Assembly: GCF_004016515.1 (NCBI RefSeq)
Contig: NZ_SACT01000008.1
Span: 124,001-188,000, forward strand
Direction of reading: 5' to 3'
DNA from: Rubrivivax albus
GTDB lineage: Bacteria; Pseudomonadota; Gammaproteobacteria; Burkholderiales; Burkholderiaceae_C
Length of the DNA: 64,000 nucleotides
Of this stretch, positions 63,983 to 64,000 are shown piece after piece (position 1 is the first letter of the stretch; every line of letters begins with the position of its first letter). Both the position numbers and the translations under genes were made by a program. The notes beneath the pieces were generated by a model that searched no databases, was not told the DNA's origin, and saw only the letters and a program-made list of their open reading frames with translations.

Positions 63983-64000
63983 GGTCTGGAGGATTCCGAT

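Overview
The window is a GC-rich chromosomal segment of a betaproteobacterium of the order Burkholderiales (Rubrivivax/Leptothrix-like). The basis is an RNase E, urease and urt gene repertoire typical of that order, strong G/C bias at third codon positions, many ATGA-coupled genes and a PEP-CTERM protein. No genus can be fixed from the sequence alone. I see no rRNA, tRNA, CRISPR array, prophage or transposase.

Left part (1-10.4 kb): a urea ABC transporter operon urtABCD runs leftward off the edge. A rightward operon diverges from it: a PLP-dependent D-cysteine desulfhydrase/L-cysteate sulfo-lyase-like enzyme, a TRAP transporter (dctP-dctQ-dctM), an alpha/beta hydrolase and a LysR regulator. 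10.5-16.6 kb holds a TerB-like gene and a surface-modification-like cluster (glycosyltransferase-like, FkbM methyltransferase, GT2, membrane sulfatase-like) ending in an acyl-CoA ligase. 16.6-18.5 kb is a divergent class II aldolase/LysR pair with two nested palindromes between them.

Middle (18.5-41 kb): a two-component pair reads leftward, a LuxR-type response regulator and a 1148-residue kinase in which an NCS1 nucleobase-permease-like domain is fused through a Cys-rich module to a hybrid histidine kinase. Divergently, the urease genes ureA, a small His-rich membrane protein, ureB and ureC read rightward. About 11 kb of unrelated genes then separates ureC from ureE-ureF: a 5'-nucleotidase, a winged-helix/Ser-Thr kinase/TPR fusion, secreted proteins, a persulfide-dioxygenase-rhodanese fusion and a PEP-CTERM protein. 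A hydrolase/TetR pair and a MITE-like element separate ureF from ureG. No ureD is present in the window. Two copies of a hairpin-rich intergenic repeat lie in inverted orientation inside urtB-urtC and ureB-ureC.

Right part (41-64 kb): mostly housekeeping genes (enoyl-CoA hydratase family, phosphatidylserine decarboxylase, SppA, Rieske protein, HAD phosphatase, RluC-type pseudouridine synthase, RNase E with a long leader). A raffinose/sucrose catabolic region follows: GH32 beta-fructosidase, sucrose phosphorylase with a sugar transporter under twin LacI-type operators, galK, galT, GH36 alpha-galactosidase and an MsmK-type ABC ATPase. Together these could split raffinose to galactose and sucrose and feed both into glycolysis. 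The most noteworthy items are the permease-kinase fusion beside urease, the paired structured repeats, and the winged-helix kinase with a degenerate glycine loop.
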